NCBI GenBank assembly: GCA_910583835.1
Contig: CAJTYM010000044.1
Location: forward strand, 1 to 33,711
Length of the DNA: 33,711 nt
Source of the DNA: an uncultured Lachnospiraceae bacterium
GTDB lineage: Bacteria > Bacillota > Clostridia > Lachnospirales > Lachnospiraceae
Direction of reading: 5' to 3'
A program made the position numbers and the translations under genes. The notes beneath the pieces are model-generated. The model was not told the DNA's origin and ran no database searches. It saw nothing but the letters and a program-made list of their open reading frames with translations. The first letter of the stretch is position 1. Every line of letters begins with the position of its first letter. Below, in pieces: positions 1 through 7,013 of this stretch.

Positions 1-222
1 TTACTGCTGTCCGCCGGACATCTGCTGTTCCTGTTTCATAATCATCTTCTTAACCATCTCGCCGCCGATAGAACCAGCCTGAGCAGAAGTTAAGTCACCG
101 TTGTAACCTTCCTTTAAAGGTACTCCGATTTCAGATGCAACTTCCTGTTTAAAACGGTTCATAGCCTCTTTTGCCTGAGGTACTGCCATCTTACTAGTGT
201 TAGAACCAGAATTGCTTGTCAT
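1..222 (-). CDS. Small acid-soluble spore protein, alpha/beta type
   Basis: A 73-residue DNA-binding spore protein. Proteins of this family coat DNA in the dormant spore and protect it from UV and chemical damage, and are degraded at germination. What is seen: a central stretch with AKEAMNRFKQEVASEIG and the second family block around YNGDLTSAQAGSIGGEMVKKMI, which match the two conserved SASP helices, and a Gln/Gly/Met-rich tail. The germination-protease site is expected in the ASEIGV segment. The start is the ATG at 222 because a GGAGG lies at 231-235, eight bases ahead; an in-frame TTG at 237 would place the start inside the ribosome binding site. The gene is complete, with its stop at bases 1-3. 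A sigma-G type promoter is expected but I could not identify one with confidence. Confidence 0.95.
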   Translation of the reverse strand: MTSNSGSNTSKMAVPQAKEAMNRFKQEVASEIGVPLKEGYNGDLTSAQAGSIGGEMVKKMIMKQEQQMSGGQQ

Positions 223-268
223 TTGATTCACCTCCAAATGTTTTTCTTTTTTGTTGTCTTTCTGATAA

Positions 269-309
269 GGACATCATTCCGAAAGGCTTCATTCCTGGGA
301 ATGATGTCC
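269..309. repeat. 12-bp perfect inverted repeat between divergent genes
   Basis: GGACATCATTCC (269-280) and GGAATGATGTCC (298-309) form a perfect 12-bp inverted repeat with a 17-base loop. It lies between the spore protein gene (minus) and the Uma2 gene (plus). No T-run follows the stem on either strand in the right position, so a terminator is unlikely. It could be a 5' leader hairpin of the spore protein mRNA or a binding site. Function unknown. Confidence 0.6.
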
Positions 310-387
310 GTCTCGAAACTCTGTCGCTTATCATGGTGTTATTATTTGTCATGGAAGAAATATTATGAATGGAAATTTATAGCATTC

Positions 388-416
388 TTGTGATATTTGC
401 CATTATCGTATATAAT
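388..416 (+). promoter_or_regulatory. Promoter of the Uma2-family gene
   Basis: TTGTGA (388-393), a 17-base spacer and a consensus TATAAT (411-416). The predicted transcription start near 423 lies just before the AAAGGAG at 424-430, so the untranslated leader would be only about 18 bases. Confidence 0.7.
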
Positions 417-440
417 ACATAGAAAAGGAGCGTGATAAAT

Positions 441-989
441 ATGGATGCAGTAAGACAGTTAGAATATTACACAATTGACGATATTTATAATTTGCCGGAT
501 GGGCAGCGGGCTGAATTGATGGATGGGGAACTGTATATGATGGCAACGCCCAGTATGGTACATCAGAGGCTTGTTATGGTACTCTCAAGCAGTATATTTA
601 ATTATATACAGAGCAAGAAAGGGGCATGTGAGGTATTTCCTTCTCCGTTTGCCGTATTTTTAAATGCCAATAACGAGATTTATGTGGAGCCTGATATAGC
701 TGTCATCTGTGACAAGGACAAACTGACGGAGAAAGGCTGCAGCGGCGCGCCCGACTGGGTGATTGAGATTGTGTCTCCCTCAAGCCGTACGCTGGATTAC
801 AGTAAGAAGCTGTTCAAATACCGCACTGCCGGCGTGAGGGAATATTGGCTTGTCGATTATGAGAAAAACCGTATTATGGCATACGATTTTGAGCATGAGG
901 AGATGACCGACAGCACATTTTCCGATAAGGTAAAATCCTGGATATTTGAAGATTTGGAAATTGATTTTTCCGGGATAGACTTGGAATAG
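441..989 (+). CDS. Uma2 family (DUF820) PD-(D/E)XK nuclease-fold protein
   Basis: A 182-residue protein of the Uma2/DUF820 family, which has a restriction-endonuclease fold; no cellular role is established for most members. Seen: the N-terminal EYYTIDDIYNLPDGQRAELMDGE block, PSMVHQ, the E83-P84-D85 motif, the IEIVSPSS motif with E109, and the C-terminal KYRTAGVREYWLVD block. EPD and the E of IEI are the expected metal ligands. The start is ATG 441, ten bases after AAAGGAG; an upstream in-frame GTG at 432 sits against the ribosome binding site. It has its own promoter and is followed after 18 bases by another nuclease-fold gene, so the two are probably co-transcribed. Length is usual for the family. 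Confidence 0.9.
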   Translation: MDAVRQLEYYTIDDIYNLPDGQRAELMDGELYMMATPSMVHQRLVMVLSSSIFNYIQSKKGACEVFPSPFAVFLNANNEIYVEPDIAVICDKDKLTEKGCSGAPDWVIEIVSPSSRTLDYSKKLFKYRTAGVREYWLVDYEKNRIMAYDFEHEEMTDSTFSDKVKSWIFEDLEIDFSGIDLE

Positions 990-1007
990 GCGATAGGGCT
1001 TAAGGAG

Positions 1008-1607
1008 ATGATGTACGATAAGGATATCCGGGAGCCGCTGTTTGAATTCCTGGAAGAATACTATGGAAAAGTGCGCGTGATAGAAGAGAAGCGGATGGGC
1101 AGGTCGCGGGCGGATGTGGTGATGATTCTGCCGGAGGCTATTTGCGGGCTGGAAATCAAGAGTGACGCCGACACTTATGCCAGGCTAAGCCGTCAGGTGC
1201 GGGACTATGACCAGTATTGCGACTGCAATTTTATCGTGGCGGGGACACGCCATGCCCACCATGTGGCGGAGCATGTGCCGGACTGGTGGGGCATTATTAC
1301 CGTGGAATTGGAAGAGGGCAGGCCGGATTTCTATGTGCTGCGCCAGCCGCAGGCGAATCCGCAGGTGGACTGGAAGAAAAAGATGAGCCTGCTGTGGAGG
1401 CCGGAGCTGGTGCATATCCAGGAAATCAATCAGCTGCCCCGGTACAAAGAGAAAAGCAAGCAGTTTGTGATTGAAAAAATCCTGCTCAGAGTTCCCAGAG
1501 ACAAGCTGTACCGGCAGATTAGCCATGAACTGTTTGAGAGGGACTATACGAAGATTGAAGAAGAAATCAAGGCATATAGGAGTGCAAGGCGAAAAACTTT
1601 CAGATAA
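1008..1607 (+). CDS. sce7726 family protein (probable PD-(D/E)XK nuclease-like)
   Basis: A 199-residue protein matching the sce7726 family of uncharacterised proteins. Seen: the N-terminal KDIREPLFEFLEEYYGK block, RADVVMILP, GLEIKSDADTYARL, WGIITVE and LLWRPEL, all typical family blocks. D36 followed by E49-I-K51 fits the D...ExK signature of PD-(D/E)XK nucleases; that assignment is inference from the motif. The gene lies 18 bases after the Uma2 gene and probably shares its promoter. Start choice is uncertain: ATG 1008 abuts an AAGGAG (1002-1007), while ATG 1011 has a spacing of only three; an AGGG at 995-998 could serve the first. No toxin, methylase or phage gene lies beside it. Function unknown. 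Confidence 0.85.
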   Translation: MMYDKDIREPLFEFLEEYYGKVRVIEEKRMGRSRADVVMILPEAICGLEIKSDADTYARLSRQVRDYDQYCDCNFIVAGTRHAHHVAEHVPDWWGIITVELEEGRPDFYVLRQPQANPQVDWKKKMSLLWRPELVHIQEINQLPRYKEKSKQFVIEKILLRVPRDKLYRQISHELFERDYTKIEEEIKAYRSARRKTFR

Positions 1608-1714
1608 AATCAGGAATTACAAAAGTGTGGGCGCAAGGTTTCCCGACAGGGCATTGTTATAGAAACACAAATGGATCAGCATAGAATAGAAATAGGAAAC
1701 GGAGGTAATAAGAG

Positions 1715-2266
1715 ATGAAGAAAATTGGAATTTTCCTGGCAGACGGATTTGAGGAAATTGAGGGACTGACGGTGGTGGATATCCTGCGCCGTGCAGGGAT
1801 GGAAGCTAAGATGATCTCCATTATGGGAAAAAAGGAAATCTGCGGCTCCCACAAGATTTCCGTACAGGCAGATGAACTGTATGAAGATGTGGATTTTGCA
1901 AAACTCGATGGCGTTGTGCTGCCGGGCGGTATGCCTGGGACGCTGAACCTCGGCGCACATGCTGGCGTCAATGAGACAATTAAGCTGTTTGCGGATAAGG
2001 GCAAGCTGGTGGCTGCTGTCTGCGCTGCCCCGAGTGTTTTAGGTCAGGCGGGTCTTCTGCAGGGCAAGAAAGCGGCCTGTTATCCGGGATATGAAGATAA
2101 GCTCACCGGGGCAGAGGTAGTATATGATGAGGTGGCAGAGGCTGGAAACATTATCACCAGCCGGGGAATGGGGACGACCATTGCCTTTGCGCTGCGCATC
2201 ACAGCATATCTGGCAGGTGAAGAGAAAGCACAGGAGCTGGCAGAGAAAATCATTTACCGCCAGTAA
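1715..2266 (+). CDS. DJ-1/PfpI family protein (glyoxalase III-like or deglycase-like)
   Basis: A 183-residue cytoplasmic protein of the DJ-1/YajL/ThiJ branch of the PfpI superfamily. Members are reported to act on methylglyoxal or as oxidative-stress proteins; the true substrate is debated. Seen: ADGFEEIE near the N-terminus with E16 in the place of the conserved Glu of DJ-1, the loop LPGGMPGT, and the nucleophile elbow AAVCAAPSVL with C103 as the reactive cysteine. The His of DJ-1 is replaced within CYPGYEDKL, as in other bacterial relatives. A GGAGG lies nine bases before the ATG. It follows the sce7726 gene by about 107 bases, in which I see no clear promoter or terminator. Confidence 0.92.
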   Translation: MKKIGIFLADGFEEIEGLTVVDILRRAGMEAKMISIMGKKEICGSHKISVQADELYEDVDFAKLDGVVLPGGMPGTLNLGAHAGVNETIKLFADKGKLVAAVCAAPSVLGQAGLLQGKKAACYPGYEDKLTGAEVVYDEVAEAGNIITSRGMGTTIAFALRITAYLAGEEKAQELAEKIIYRQ

Positions 2267-2277
2267 TTTCTTGTAAT

Positions 2278-2307
2278 GAAAAACACCCCTTACAAATATA
2301 CATGGTA
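2278..2307 (+). promoter_or_regulatory. Possible forespore sigma-G-like promoter for the PdaA-like gene
   Basis: GAAAA (2278-2282), an 18-base spacer and CATGGTA (2301-2307). The -10 fits the CATnnTA pattern of sigma-G promoters and the gene downstream is of a family that is sigma-G dependent in Bacillus subtilis. The -35 match is weak, so this is a suggestion only. Confidence 0.3.
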
Positions 2308-2348
2308 CAAAAGAGAAATGCCCTTAAGGAAGGGCAGGAGTGATGATT

Positions 2349-3155
2349 ATGCTTAAAAAAATCAAAGCAACATCTTTCATCTTGGTACTTGGTATATTTG
2401 TGGGGGCTTTTTTTCTGGGACGCCTGGCAGCCCAGATTGTGCCGGCTGCCGCTACGGCAATCCAGCAAGGTGCGGATGGCAACTGGGGGCTGAGTTTTCA
2501 GGAGGAGGGCAAGCCGCCGGTTGGCAATGCCACCTTTGAAGAACTGGCAAAATATAATGCATTCTATGCCGAGGATACGCAGGACAAAGTTCTCTACCTT
2601 ACGTTTGACTGTGGGTTTGAGAACGGCAATACGCCGCCGATTTTGGATGCCCTGAAAAAGCATAATGCCAAGGCGACATTTTTTATCGTGGGAAATTACC
2701 TTACGACAAGCCCGGACCTTGTCAAACGCATGGTGGAGGAGGGGCATATTGTGGGCAACCACAGTTACCACCATCCTGACATGTCCGGGATGGGTAAGGA
2801 AGAATTTTCTGCGGAACTGGGTGAACTGGAGACCTTGTATGAGCAGACGATTGGTACGCCGATGGCGAAATATTACCGTCCGCCACAGGGGAAATACAGT
2901 GAGAACAGTATGAAGCTGGCCAAGGATTTGGGCTATAGGACGATTTTCTGGAGCCTTGCCTATGTGGACTGGAAGCAGGACAGCCAGCCCACACATGAAG
3001 AAGCTTTTGATAAATTGCTGAGCCGGGTGCATCCGGGCGCGATTGTCCTCTTACATAATACCTCCCAGACGAACGGTGAGATCCTTGATGAACTCCTGAC
3101 GAAATGGGAGGAAATGGGCTATACGTTCAAGTCCCTGGAGGAACTGCCAGGCTGA
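2349..3155 (+). CDS. pdaA: PdaA-like polysaccharide deacetylase (muramic delta-lactam synthesis)
   Basis: A 268-residue membrane-anchored CE4 (NodB) deacetylase. In the PdaA family the enzyme removes the acetyl group of muramic acid in spore cortex peptidoglycan so that muramic delta-lactam can form, which cortex-lytic enzymes need at germination. Seen: one hydrophobic N-terminal segment (about residues 7-25), the YLTFDCGFENGNT motif with catalytic D87, the metal-binding H138-S-Y-H-H142, the YYRPPQGKYSE motif with R177, WSLAYVDW, and LLHNTS with H236. The order and wording of these motifs fit PdaA better than a general chitin deacetylase. Start is ATG 2349, eight bases after AGGAG; GTG 2340 and ATG 2343 are too close to it. 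The next gene is convergent. Confidence 0.88.
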   Translation: MLKKIKATSFILVLGIFVGAFFLGRLAAQIVPAAATAIQQGADGNWGLSFQEEGKPPVGNATFEELAKYNAFYAEDTQDKVLYLTFDCGFENGNTPPILDALKKHNAKATFFIVGNYLTTSPDLVKRMVEEGHIVGNHSYHHPDMSGMGKEEFSAELGELETLYEQTIGTPMAKYYRPPQGKYSENSMKLAKDLGYRTIFWSLAYVDWKQDSQPTHEEAFDKLLSRVHPGAIVLLHNTSQTNGEILDELLTKWEEMGYTFKSLEELPG

Positions 3156-3167
3156 TGGATTAGTGTT

Positions 3168-3863
3168 TCATTTCTTTTCCTTACGGTACCAGTAAAGCGT
3201 CTGCAGGCTGAAATAGGCATAGCATATGGTGATGACAAGCAGCACGAGGGGGAAGAATCCGCCAATGGCCCTGCCTAAGGCAAAAGGCAGCTCAAAGAGG
3301 AATGCCAGGCAGAATTTGGCTCCGCTCAATTCCCACAGCCCCGGCGTGTAGAATAATTCTTTCCAGTCTGTGAGAGCGGATAGATGGAAATTGTTCCAGT
3401 ATATGATAAGCAGCGGCAGGTAAGCGGCAAAAAGCATCAGCCACATACTGGAAATCCTGCGGTAGCGGGCCGCTTTGGAAGGGGAATCGGAGAAGATTTC
3501 TTCCTGGCAGTCTGGGCGCATCCGCTCAAAATACTGGTTTCCTTCTGATTTTTTCCCGGCGACATGATGCCAGCCGTAATCTTCAAACAGCGTCAGGTAA
3601 TCTATGAAATCTTCTTTTTTAGAGAATGTGCGGAAATCCATCCTCACCAGGGGCAGGAACGGCTCGGTTTCCTGTTCCTCTGGGTGGGGCGCTGTCTGTG
3701 CAGTTTCCGTATGGGAATTGTCCATGCCGCTGCCGGAAGGAAGTTCTTCAAATACATACTGTCCCAGCGATGATACATGTTTCAGGCGGTAGCCCTGGGC
3801 GATGACAGAGTTAATCCATGCTTCTTCTTTGTCAATGTTTACAAATATTCTGAATTTTGTCAT
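3168..3863 (-). CDS. DUF2812 domain-containing membrane protein
   Basis: A 231-residue protein with an N-terminal cytoplasmic DUF2812 domain (KFRIFVNIDKEEAWINSVIAQGYRL, then YVFEE and a second block ending in GWHHVAG...QYFERM) and hydrophobic segments at about residues 138-156, 182-198 and 201-222. A Ser/His/Glu-rich stretch (about 43-68) interrupts the domain. It lies 46 bases after the PadR gene on the same strand, with AAAGGAG before the ATG. DUF2812 proteins are commonly found next to PadR regulators, and the pair is often described as regulator plus membrane partner; the molecular role is not known. It is convergent with the pdaA-like gene, with only 12 bases between the stops and no evident terminator. 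Confidence 0.88.
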   Translation of the reverse strand: MTKFRIFVNIDKEEAWINSVIAQGYRLKHVSSLGQYVFEELPSGSGMDNSHTETAQTAPHPEEQETEPFLPLVRMDFRTFSKKEDFIDYLTLFEDYGWHHVAGKKSEGNQYFERMRPDCQEEIFSDSPSKAARYRRISSMWLMLFAAYLPLLIIYWNNFHLSALTDWKELFYTPGLWELSGAKFCLAFLFELPFALGRAIGGFFPLVLLVITICYAYFSLQTLYWYRKEKK

Positions 3864-3909
3864 AGGGATTCTCCTTTCTATAAGTCAGGCGTTATGTCAC
3901 AAGTTCATT

Positions 3910-4221
3910 TTATAAGTTATGTTTTTCCGCCACCTGAACCAGGTAGCGCAGACGTTTCGCTTCCAGGCTCAATACTTCCCTGCCCAGTTCTGTGGTCTGA
4001 TAGACTTTGCGTCTCTTATCTTCACTCTTGACGGAGCAGATAAGTTTCTGCTTGAGCAGGTTTTCAATCGCGCCGTACATGGTTCCGGCGGCAATCCGCA
4101 CATTCCCCTCGCTCAATGTTTCCACTTTCTGCATAATGTAATAGCCGTGCCCCGGTTCCAGCAATGCCACCAGGATATACCAGGTTGTTTCTGTGAGGGG
4201 CAGATAACTGCTTAAATTCAT
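3910..4221 (-). CDS. PadR family transcriptional regulator
   Basis: A 103-residue winged-helix repressor. Seen: LTETTWYILVALLEPGHGYYIMQKVE (helices 1-2), the recognition region IAAGTMYGAIENLLKQKLI and the wing VKSEDKRRKVYQTTELGREVL, all standard for PadR proteins. The short C-terminal helix indicates the small PadR-s2 class. Start is ATG 4221, eight bases after GGAG; the ATG at 4227 is only two bases from it. It leads a two-gene operon with the DUF2812 gene. The operon promoter contains a perfect palindrome between -35 and -10, so autorepression is likely. The inducer is unknown. Confidence 0.95.
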   Translation of the reverse strand: MNLSSYLPLTETTWYILVALLEPGHGYYIMQKVETLSEGNVRIAAGTMYGAIENLLKQKLICSVKSEDKRRKVYQTTELGREVLSLEAKRLRYLVQVAEKHNL

Positions 4222-4279
4222 GGGCATATCTCCTTTCGTATATATACAGACAAAATATACAGTTCAACTATATAATTAG

Positions 4280-4308
4280 ATTATATACAGTCAGACTGTA
4301 TATGTCAA
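4280..4308 (-). promoter_or_regulatory. Consensus promoter of the padR operon with embedded operator
   Basis: Read on the minus strand, TTGACA (4308-4303), 17 bases, TATAAT (4285-4280): a perfect consensus promoter. Bases 4283-4303 form a palindrome, ATATACAGTC / GACTGTATAT around one central base, that fills the spacer and touches both boxes. Two more ATATACAG half sites lie nearer the gene (about 4237-4257). A PadR dimer bound here would block polymerase, so this is the probable autoregulatory operator. Confidence 0.85.
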
Positions 4309-4337
4309 GGAGAAATTTAAAATTTGTGAAGTAGGGA

Positions 4338-4366
4338 TTGACAAATGCGCATATTTTTTGTATGAT
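4338..4366 (+). promoter_or_regulatory. Promoter of the aldolase-like gene
   Basis: TTGACA (4338-4343), 17-base spacer, TATGAT (4361-4366). It faces away from the padR promoter, whose -35 is only about 30 bases upstream, so PadR bound at 4283-4303 could also affect this promoter. Confidence 0.8.
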
Positions 4367-4437
4367 ACTTATACTTTAACGGTTTAAAGCGCGAATGCAG
4401 AAGCGGAATAACTGCATAAGGAATGGAGGAAAGAGAG

Positions 4438-5421
4438 ATGTCAGAGAATTACAACAAGAGGAACTTGATGGACTACAGCCCGGATATCAAAGTATTGGAC
4501 TGTACGATGAGGGATGGTGGGCTTGTAAATAATTTTGCATTTACAGATGAATTTGTCCGCGATTTATATCAGTCTAATATAAAGGCGGGCGTTGATTATA
4601 TGGAGTTTGGCTATAAGGCGTCCAAGGAACTGTTTGACCCCAAAGAGTTTGGCAAATGGAAATTCTGTGAGGAGAAAGATATCCGCGCCATTGTGGGGGA
4701 CAATAAATCGCCTTTGAAAATCTCAGTGATGGCGGATGTGGGGCGCTGTGACTATAAGACGGATATCCTGCAGAGAAAAGACAGCGTGATAGACCTGGTG
4801 CGCGTGGCAACTTACATACATCAGATACCTGCCGCTGTCAAGATGATAGAAGATATCAAGAAAAAGGGCTATGAGGTGACGGTAAATATCATGGCGGTGT
4901 CCAAGGTCAACAGCGATGATTTGGATGCGGCATTGCAGATCCTCTCCCAGAGTTCTGTCGATGCCATTTACCTGGTGGACAGCTTTGGTTCTTTCTACCC
5001 GGAGCAGATAACGAAACTTTCCCGGAAATATGTAGAGATTGCGGATTCCGCCGGCAAGATTGTGGGAATCCATGCGCACAATAACCAGCAGCTGGCATTT
5101 GCCAATACAATCGAAGCCTGCCGTATGGGCGTGTGCCTGTTGGATGCCACGGTAAACGGCATGGGGCGCGGAGCTGGAAACTGTTTCTTAGAAGCGCTGC
5201 TCAGTTTCCTTAAGAATCCAAAGTACGATGAGATTCCGATTATCCGTTTTGTGGAAAAGCATATGCTGAAATTAAAAGAGGAGGGCGCGGTCTGGGGCTA
5301 TGACATCCCTTACCTGCTGACCGGAATCTTAAACAGCCATCCTTCCACGGCAATCAAGTTCATAAAGGATAAGAGGACGGATTACACAAGGCTGATGCAG
5401 GAACTGATGGACCTTGAATAG
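4438..5421 (+). CDS. DRE-TIM metallolyase / aldolase catalytic domain protein
   Basis: A 327-residue TIM-barrel protein of the HMGL-like (DRE-TIM metallolyase) superfamily, which includes 4-hydroxy-2-oxovalerate aldolase, HMG-CoA lyase and isopropylmalate/homocitrate synthase. Seen: the N-terminal LDCTMRDGG motif (family RDG), a YLVDSFGSFYPEQ segment (the VD-S/T-x-G of the barrel), and the metal-binding HAHNN near residue 218, followed by NGMGRGAGN. It lacks the C-terminal regulatory domain of the synthases and has no partner acetaldehyde dehydrogenase nearby, so the catechol pathway role is unlikely. Start is ATG 4438, eight bases after GGAGG; ATG 4423 would lie upstream of that site. It is a single-gene unit with its own promoter and terminator. 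Substrate unknown. Confidence 0.85.
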   Translation: MSENYNKRNLMDYSPDIKVLDCTMRDGGLVNNFAFTDEFVRDLYQSNIKAGVDYMEFGYKASKELFDPKEFGKWKFCEEKDIRAIVGDNKSPLKISVMADVGRCDYKTDILQRKDSVIDLVRVATYIHQIPAAVKMIEDIKKKGYEVTVNIMAVSKVNSDDLDAALQILSQSSVDAIYLVDSFGSFYPEQITKLSRKYVEIADSAGKIVGIHAHNNQQLAFANTIEACRMGVCLLDATVNGMGRGAGNCFLEALLSFLKNPKYDEIPIIRFVEKHMLKLKEEGAVWGYDIPYLLTGILNSHPSTAIKFIKDKRTDYTRLMQELMDLE

Positions 5422-5450
5422 GAGAGATGGAACAATCGCATATCATAAAT

Positions 5451-5498
5451 AAAAGGTGGAAAGTCTGTCCGGGAAGGCAGATTTCTCCTCCTTTTTTA
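5451..5498 (+). terminator. Rho-independent terminator after the aldolase-like gene
   Basis: AAAGTCTG (5459-5467 region) pairs with CAGATTT, extended by CC/GG around a GGGAA loop, and is followed by CCTTTTTT at 5490-5497. The stem has one bulge. It separates the aldolase-like gene from the tig operon. Confidence 0.75.
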
Positions 5499-5580
5499 AT
5501 ATATGTTTTTATAACTGCTTTTTTTATGCAGTGGCAGTTATTGAGGCAATTTGCAGTTGATAGAAAAAATCAAAAAAGTT

Positions 5581-5610
5581 CTGGCATTTTCCCTGCATAT
5601 GTGCTATACT
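5581..5610 (+). promoter_or_regulatory. Extended -10 promoter of the tig-clpP operon
   Basis: TATACT at 5605-5610 is preceded by TGC, giving an extended -10 (TGCTATACT). A weak -35, CTGGCA, lies at 5581-5586 with an 18-base spacer. The leader to the tig start is about 80 bases. I see no CIRCE or CtsR-type operator near it. Confidence 0.65.
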
Positions 5611-5699
5611 CTTAGAATGATTGTGTATTTATTGTACAGAGACAGATCTGTTTAGAAAAAGTTACCGCGTGATATAGATGTAAGGAGGAAATAATTGTA

Positions 5700-7001
5700 A
5701 TGAGCGTACAGGTGGAAAATTTAGAGAAAAATATGGTAAAACTTACCATTGAGGTATCAGCAGATGAATTGGAAAAAGCTCTGCAGGCAGCTTACCTGAA
5801 AGAGAAGCATAGAATCAGCCTTCCGGGATTCCGTAAGGGCAAAGTGCCGAGAGCTATGATTGAGAAGATGTATGGACCTGAAATCTTCTTCGAGGATGCA
5901 GCAAATATGCTGATTACCCAGGAATATCCCAAGGCTGTGGAGGAGTCCGGCGCTGACGTTGTTTCCAGACCAGAGATTGATGTTACGCAGATTGAAAAAG
6001 GAAAGCCGTTTATCTTTACGGCGGAAGTTGCCGTAAGGCCGGAAGTGACCCTTGGAGAGTATAAGGGCGTTACGGTAACGAAGGTTGACAACGCAGTGAC
6101 AGAAGAAGAACTGAATGAAGAGATTGACAGGGAGAGAAAGAGCAATGCCAGGACCATTACGGTAGAAGACCGAGCAATTGCAGAGGGAGACACGGCTGTG
6201 ATTGATTTTGAAGGATTTGCAGACGGCGTTGCCTTTGAGGGCGGCAAAGGCGAGAACCATTCCCTGGTGATTGGTTCCCATTCCTTTATTCCGGGCTTTG
6301 AGGAACAGCTGATAGGCAAGAATACCGGGGATGAGTTCGATGTTAATGTTACTTTCCCGGAGGAGTACCATGCGCAGGAACTTGCTGGCAAGCCGGCAGT
6401 ATTTAAGGTAAAGGTGAACGAAGTGAAAGCGGAGGAACTGCCGGAGCTTGACGATGAATTTGCGCAGGATGTCTCTGAATTTGATACGCTGGCTGAGTAC
6501 AAAGAGAGCGTTGAGAAAAAGCTTGTTGAGCGCAAGGAAGCAGAAGGAAAGCGCGCGCAGGAGAACGAGGCGATAGATATTATTGTGGAAGCTTCCCAGA
6601 TGGAGATTCCGGATGTGATGATAGAGAATCAGATACAGTCTATGATGGAGGATTTTGCCAACAGGATTTCCCAGTCGGGACTGTCCATGGAGCAATATAT
6701 GCAGTTCAGCGGCACGTCTGTGGAGCAGATGACAGAGCAGATGAAGCCGGAGGCTTTGAAACGTATCCAGTCCACGCTCGTGCTGGAAGAGATTGCCAAG
6801 AAAGAAGGAATCGAGGTATCTGAGGAAGATGTGGATGCAGAACTTGAGAAGATGGCTGGCATGTACGGAATGAAGGCGGAACAGCTGAAAGAGTATATGG
6901 GTGAATCTGAGAGGGAATCCATGGAGATGGAAATTTCTATTCAGAAAGCAATAGAGTTGATTATGGAGCATGCCCAAGTAAAAGAGGCAGACCCGGAATA
7001 A
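5700..7001 (+). CDS. tig: Trigger factor (ribosome-associated chaperone and prolyl isomerase)
   Basis: A 433-residue trigger factor, full length for the family. It binds the ribosome at the exit tunnel and folds nascent chains. Seen: the N-terminal ribosome-binding domain with the GFRKGKVPR signature at residues 43-51, an FKBP-type isomerase domain at about 150-245 (GDTAVIDFEGFADGVAFEGGKGENHSLVIGSHSFIPGFEEQLIG), and the helical C-terminal arms. The start ATG lies 11 bases after GGAGG (5684-5688), the only good site nearby. It leads the operon with clpP, 12 bases downstream; tig-clpP-clpX-lon-engB is a common order in Clostridia. Confidence 0.98.
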   Translation: MSVQVENLEKNMVKLTIEVSADELEKALQAAYLKEKHRISLPGFRKGKVPRAMIEKMYGPEIFFEDAANMLITQEYPKAVEESGADVVSRPEIDVTQIEKGKPFIFTAEVAVRPEVTLGEYKGVTVTKVDNAVTEEELNEEIDRERKSNARTITVEDRAIAEGDTAVIDFEGFADGVAFEGGKGENHSLVIGSHSFIPGFEEQLIGKNTGDEFDVNVTFPEEYHAQELAGKPAVFKVKVNEVKAEELPELDDEFAQDVSEFDTLAEYKESVEKKLVERKEAEGKRAQENEAIDIIVEASQMEIPDVMIENQIQSMMEDFANRISQSGLSMEQYMQFSGTSVEQMTEQMKPEALKRIQSTLVLEEIAKKEGIEVSEEDVDAELEKMAGMYGMKAEQLKEYMGESERESMEMEISIQKAIELIMEHAQVKEADPE

Positions 7002-7013
7002 GGAGGAAGTTGC

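Noticed and set aside
269..309. Terminator reading for the 12-bp inverted repeat
   Set aside because: No T-run follows the stem on either strand; the T-rich stretch at 241-252 is on the wrong side for a transcript reading leftward.
5427..5615. 62-codon plus-strand frame after the aldolase-like gene
   Set aside because: It covers the terminator and the tig promoter region; no ribosome binding site and no family resemblance.
5757..6977. Long open frame (406 codons) on the minus strand opposite tig
   Set aside because: Fully antisense to a well-recognised gene, with repetitive Leu/His/Phe composition and no ribosome binding site; a shadow of tig codon use.
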